Assembly: GCA_905221605.1 (NCBI GenBank)
Contig: CAJNDS010001779.1
Coordinates: 1,301,977 to 1,365,976 of the forward strand
Reading direction: 5' to 3'
DNA length: 64,000 nucleotides
Origin: Symbiodinium natans
Taxonomy: Eukaryota > Sar > Dinophyceae > Suessiales > Symbiodiniaceae
The notes under the pieces: generated by a model
Told to the model about the DNA's origin: nothing
The model's database searches: none
Seen by the model: only the letters and a program-made list of their open reading frames with translations
Made by a program: the position numbers and the translations under genes
Shown here: piece by piece, positions 62,919 to 64,000 of the stretch
Layout: the number at the start of each line of letters is the position of its first letter
Position numbering within the stretch: position 1 is the stretch's first letter

Positions 62919-63789
62919 ATGGCAGTTACTATGCCCGGGTGTGGCATCTCTCATGTTGAGGCGGCGGAGACGCAGACCCGGGGCACCCGGACGGCATCCA
63001 TGCTGGAGATTTTGGGCCTCAAGGGCAACTTCAGCCACCTGAACCTGTCGGACCCCTTCAACGTGCACAAGCTGGGCTCCAGCTACGCCACCGAGATCCG
63101 TGCAGGCTTGACGACGTTCCTGGCCATGGCTTACATCCTCCCGGTCAACAGCGGCATGCTGAGCCTGGCCGTGCCTGACATGAAGGAGCAGCTCGTGTGC
63201 GCCACGGCCCTCTCTGCCTTCTTTGGCTGTTGGTTCATGGGCCTCCTGTCCAACTTCCCCTTCATGCTCGCGCCAGGGATGGGAACCAATGCCTACTTCA
63301 CCTTCAGCATCGTCTTGGGCCGCGGGCTCCCATGGCAAGCCGCCTTCGCGGCCGTCTTTGTGGCGGGCTGCCTCTTCACCCTCCTCAGCGTCACGGGCCT
63401 GCGCACACTGCTCATCCGGCTCTTCCCCGAAGGCATCAAGGAAATCATTGGGGCTGGCGTGGGGCTCTTCCTGACTTTCATCGCCTTCCAGGGTTCCGAG
63501 GGCATGGGCATTTCCGTCGCAGATCCCGCCACGCTGGTGAAGTTGGGCTCCTTAAGCTCAGCCTCCTACGACTCGGCGAAGATGTGGATGAGCCTCCTGG
63601 TGCTCATCGTCACAGCCACCCTCATGGCTGCCAAGGTTCCTGGTGCCCCCTTGGTCGGCATCGTCTTTGGAACCGTGGTGTGCTGGATCGAGGGCTGGGC
63701 GCACGGCGTGGAAGGATCCGTCTTCGGCTACCCCTTCGGCACCGGAGGCGACCGATCCGCCGATGACTTCCACATCTTCGTGCCCACCG
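62919..63789 (+). CDS. AzgA/AZG1-type adenine-guanine permease (NCS2-like), first exon
   Basis: An ATG at 62919 opens about 290 codons. EIRAGLTTFLAMAYILPVN, LAPGMGTNAYFTFS and LFPEGIKEIIGAGVGLFL are signatures of the AzgA branch of nucleobase transporters, which import purines by proton symport across a membrane. About six hydrophobic segments are visible. The family is usually 430-580 residues, so the C-terminal half is missing. After IFVPTG (63789) the frame reads poorly (basic, Ser/Pro-rich) to a stop at 63927-63929. ACCG|GCCACC would be a GC donor of the kind used in the hydrolase gene. The next exon probably lies outside the window. A second ATG after a Thr-rich leader (MLEILGLKG) is an alternative start. 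Confidence 0.85.
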
Positions 63790-64000
63790 GCCACCGGCAT
63801 TGCCCCACGGCCCGCAAGAAAAACATAGAGCAGCCAAGATTCCAGGATCTTCACCTTCTTAGTGTTTCCCCGTCCCCTTCTGGTTTTGCACAGGTTCTCC
63901 TCGCCTGTTCTGAAGGATCATTCGCATAACAGAGCTTGTCCGGTTGAATCAGGCAAGTCTCCTGGAGTACTTGTTTGTAGAAGCTCGCAATGCTTCTTGC

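Noticed and set aside
1-64000. CRISPR arrays, rRNA genes, bacterial-type promoters or operons
   Set aside because: None seen. The direct repeats are tandem without unique spacers of constant length, and the window has eukaryotic splice sites and LTR elements.

Overview
The window looks like nuclear DNA of a dinoflagellate (Symbiodiniaceae or a relative). The evidence is TTTAGGG-type telomere-like repeats, GC-AG as well as GT-AG introns, nucleobase-transporter coding sequence typical of algae, dinoflagellate-style Ty1/copia elements with long extra C-terminal domains, and a sequence resembling the 22-nt dinoflagellate spliced leader inside the LTRs. There is no sign of prokaryotic operons, rRNA genes or CRISPR arrays.

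Layout. (1) 1-8425 looks at first like a pure subtelomere of CCCTAAA/TTTAGGG arrays in both orientations. The short unique islands between the arrays are exons of one minus-strand gene, a HAD-superfamily hydrolase of the CECR5/HDHD5 type with an Arg-rich leader. Nine exons join in phase apart from one missing step, and the telomere-like arrays sit in its introns. (2) 8426-10487 holds little. (3) 10488-18194 is an old, broken minus-strand copia element whose last ORF carries a roughly 640-residue extension. (4) 18530-22085 is a minus-strand set of virus-like fragments: a possible 2OG-oxygenase-like fragment, a tail-fibre-like protein and a capsid-protein-like pseudogene. (5) 22337-23400 is a roughly 675-bp tandem duplication. 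(6) 24208-30972 is a minus-strand gene split by frameshifts that encodes an alpha/beta-hydrolase domain and a UPF1-like SF1 helicase. (7) 32616-39929 is a satellite array of four roughly 1.9-2.0 kb units that alternate between two types. (8) 39930-40808 is a second virus-like fragment.

(9) 40808-60186 is a nest of retroelements. A 5'-truncated LINE tail is interrupted by a complete copia element (41275-50037, TSD CTTTG). A second closely related copia element (51516-60186, TSD CCTTG) follows. Both copies carry an embedded GC3-rich ORF between protease and integrase in a different frame from pol, a small membrane-protein ORF between pol and the 3' LTR, and the spliced-leader-like sequence in every LTR. 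(10) 60187-62690 holds one unidentified ORF and an AT-rich tract. (11) 62695-63789 has two more telomere-like arrays and then the first exon of an AzgA/AZG1-type purine permease, which probably continues past the right edge.

The two host genes (hydrolase and permease) are conventional metabolic genes. Almost everything between them is mobile, viral or satellite DNA. The strongest unusual signals are the telomere-repeat-filled introns, the spliced-leader-like sequence in active-looking LTRs, the embedded ORF with a conserved alternative frame, and the virus-like modules.
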